Notes under the pieces: model-generated
Databases searched by the model: none
What the model was told of the DNA's origin: nothing
The model's input: only the letters and a program-made list of their open reading frames with translations
Source of the DNA: DASUAS01 sp963809795
GTDB taxonomy: Bacteria; Actinomycetota; Acidimicrobiia; IMCC26256; DASPTH01
NCBI GenBank assembly: GCA_963809795.1
Contig: CAWELN010000009.1
Coordinates: forward strand, 62,001 to 126,000
Direction: 5' to 3'
DNA length: 64,000 nt
Shown: positions 62,370 through 64,000 of the stretch, piece by piece
Layout of the letters: every line of letters starts with the position of its first letter
Position numbering within the stretch: the first letter of the stretch is position 1
Translations under genes and position numbers: made by a program

Positions 62370-63726
62370 CCCCGACCGACGACGGCGGCCACGACGAATC
62401 GTGGCTCGGCCGCTCCGCGAGCCCATCCACCCCCGAATTCCTTGGGACCGATTCGCCGACCGATTCGGCGCCCGGGTTCACCGAATCCGCCGATTCGCCG
62501 ACCGATTCGGCGCGCCGGGTTCGACCGAATCCGCCGATTCGCCGACCGATTCGGCGCCCGGGTTCACCGAATCCGCCGATTCGCCGGCCGATTCGGCGCG
62601 TCCGGTTGCCGAATCGGCCACCGAATCGGTCCCACGGCGTAGAGGGACCACTGGTGGTACGCCGGCGCGGCGGCAACGGGCCCGGGTCCGCGCCGACCGG
62701 GCCCGCCGCCGACGCCGCACCTGGGCGGTCGTCGGCGTCCTCGCCGTCCTCGTCCTCCCGTTCCTCGTGGCGGGTGGCTGGTTCCTCTGGCAGCTCCACC
62801 CGCCCGGCGGTGAGGGCGCCGGCGTCGCCGTCGAGATCAAGCCCGGGTGGGGCACGAGGGAGGCCGGCGACGAGCTGCAGTCGCGCGGCGTGATCGGTTC
62901 CTCGCTCGCGTTCCAGGTGTGGGAGAAGGTGTCGGGCGCCGGTTCGTTCCAGGCCGGCACCTACCAGCTCCGCCAGAGCATGGGCGTGTCCTCCGCGTCG
63001 GACGCGCTGGCGCGCGGGCCGTCGACCGCGGCCGCGGGCAGCGGCGACCACACCGTCCTCGCCCTGCCGCCCGGTCTCCGCCTCGACCAGATCGCCGACC
63101 GCGTCGGTGCGTTGCCCGGTCACGACCGCGCCGCGTTCCTCGCCCTCGCGCAGTCGGGCCAGATCCGCTCGCGCTACCAGGGTGACCAGACCTCGGTCGA
63201 GGGCTTCACCTGGCCCGACACCTACTTCGTCGAGCACCAGACCGACGCCCAGATCCTCCAGACCATCGTCTCCGAGTTCGATCGTCATGCCGACGCGGTG
63301 AACCTCGCCAACGCACCCTCCGTCGGGCTCACCCCGCAGCAGGCGGTGGTGGAAGCGTCGCTGATCCAGGCGGAAGCGGGCACCGCCGCCGACGCCCCCA
63401 AGATCGCCGCCGTCATCGCCAACCGCCTGAAGCAGGGCACCGCGCTGCAGATCGACGCCACCCTCTGCTACGCCAAGGGCGGCTGCCCGCCCATCCCGAC
63501 CAACACCGACAAGCAGCTCGACTCGCCGTACAACACCTACCGGGTCGACGGGCTCCCGCCGACGCCGATCATGACCGTCACCGAGCAGTCGTTGCGCGCC
63601 GCGCTCGCGCCCGCCGACGTCCCCTACCTCTTCTACGTGACCGGCAAGGATGGTGTGACGTACTACGCCACGACGCTGGCGGAGCACGAGGCGAACATCC
63701 GGGCACACGGGGTACGGGGAGAATGA
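62366..63726 (+). CDS. mltG: Endolytic murein transglycosylase MltG with a repetitive N-terminal tail (frame break in the repeat)
   Basis: Membrane enzyme that cleaves nascent glycan strands and sets their length. GTG 62366 overlaps the ruvX stop. Residues about 1-85 form an acidic cytoplasmic tail made of four DSPTDSAPGFTESA-like repeats; two extra bases in repeat 2 break the frame at about 62515. A basic stretch and one membrane helix (TWAVVGVLAVLVLPFLVAGGWF) follow, then a LysM-like part (VEIKPGWGTREAGDELQSRGV) and the YceG domain with VVEASLIQAEAGTAADAPKI (catalytic Glu), AAVIANRLKQGTALQIDATL and SPYNTYRVDGLPPTPI. The catalytic domain is intact. Confidence 0.92.
62450..62619 (+). repeat. 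Four 42-bp tandem repeats in mltG
   Basis: Units at 62450-62491, 62492-62535 (44 bp, two inserted G), 62536-62577 and 62578-62619 (degenerate). Each encodes 14 residues of the type DSPTDSAPGFTESA. Units 1 and 3 are identical. Confidence 0.9.
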
Positions 63727-64000
63727 ACGTCGACGGCGCGACGAGGGTGACCGGGCTCATCGGTGACCCGGTGGCGCACTCGCGCTCGCCCGCGATCCTC
63801 AACGCCGCGTTCCGGGAAGCCGGCCTCGACTGGATCTACCTGGCCTTCCCGGTACCACGCGGCCGCGGCGCGGAGGCGGTGGCGGCGGCGCGTTCGCTCG
63901 GCCTCGCGGGCCTGACCGTCACCATGCCGCACAAGGCCGACGCGGCCTGGGCCTGCGACGACCTCACCCCCGACGCGGCCGCCCTCGGCGCGGTGAACGT
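63723..64000 (+). CDS. aroE: Shikimate dehydrogenase (AroE), N-terminal part
   Basis: NADP-dependent reduction of 3-dehydroshikimate in aromatic amino acid synthesis. ATG 63723 overlaps the mltG stop. TRVTGLIGDPVAHSRSPAIL with the substrate-binding SxS, LTVTMPHKADAAW with the catalytic Lys, and the closing ALGAVNV (GAxNT-type) are diagnostic. The gene runs off the right end of the window after 92 residues. Confidence 0.93.
   Translation, partial: MNVDGATRVTGLIGDPVAHSRSPAILNAAFREAGLDWIYLAFPVPRGRGAEAVAAARSLGLAGLTVTMPHKADAAWACDDLTPDAAALGAVN

Noticed and set aside
62450..62619. Regularly spaced repeats as a CRISPR array
   Set aside because: The units are contiguous, a multiple of three in length, without variable spacers, and continue a protein frame into MltG.

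Overview
The window is a GC-rich, gene-dense piece of an actinobacterial chromosome, most likely from the class Acidimicrobiia or a close relative. The evidence is lineage content: a division cluster without ftsA next to pgeF-yggS-sepF-yggT-divIVA, mycothiol ligase (MshC), the phosphatidylinositol-mannoside genes pgsA-patA-pimA, F420-dependent oxidoreductases, and a gene order (thrS, HIT, pgsA, patA, pimA, pdxS, pdxT, yebC, ruvCAB, yajC, secDF, relA, hisS, aspS, rarA, alaS, ruvX, mltG, aroE) like the mycobacterial Rv2615-Rv2552 region. The class assignment is an inference. No tRNA, rRNA, insertion sequence, prophage or CRISPR array was seen.

Layout. 1-10.6 kb: dcw cluster on + (murD end, ftsW, murG, murC, murB, ftsQ, ftsZ, pgeF, yggS, sepF, yggT, divIVA), with a good promoter in front of ftsZ. 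10.6-13.8 kb: ileS on -, convergent with divIVA. 14-16.2 kb: dksA/traR-like gene, lspA, rluD. 16.2-19.2 kb: small secreted protein, two-component system, Rrf2 regulator. 19.3-24 kb: alkaline-phosphatase-superfamily enzyme and dnaE. 24-25.1 kb: an AbiEi/DUF559-type nuclease-fold gene on -, bracketed by two imperfect 51-bp palindromic repeats; this is the most accessory-looking segment. 25.1-30.2 kb: F420:NADP oxidoreductase, mshC, thrS, HIT protein, membrane protein. 30.2-34.7 kb (-): YcxB-like membrane protein, Thr/Pro-repeat protein, EF-G paralogue. 34.9-45 kb (+): PIM lipid genes, lemA, htpX, DUF3048 lipoprotein, vitamin B6 synthase, yebC, F420/PPOX enzyme, mocA-like, coxG-like. 44.4-55.6 kb: ruvCAB, yajC-secDF, relA, hisS, aspS. 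55.7-57 kb (-): ECF sigma factor with a membrane partner. 57.2-64 kb: rarA, two small membrane proteins, alaS, ruvX, mltG, aroE (partial).

Three features cut across the genes. First, at least a dozen otherwise intact, mostly essential genes carry single-base frame breaks in G/C runs (ftsW, murG, murB, ftsQ, divIVA, ileS twice, rluD, hisS, mltG and others). The simplest reading is base-call error in an unpolished or metagenomic assembly. Second, short tandem or dispersed repeats sit at gene junctions (thrS/HIT, ruvA/ruvB, relA/hisS, and the 3' ends of pimA and rarA), sometimes supplying a stop or start codon. Third, many genes have a TANNNT box only 6-8 nt before the start codon and no Shine-Dalgarno sequence, which points to widespread leaderless transcription.
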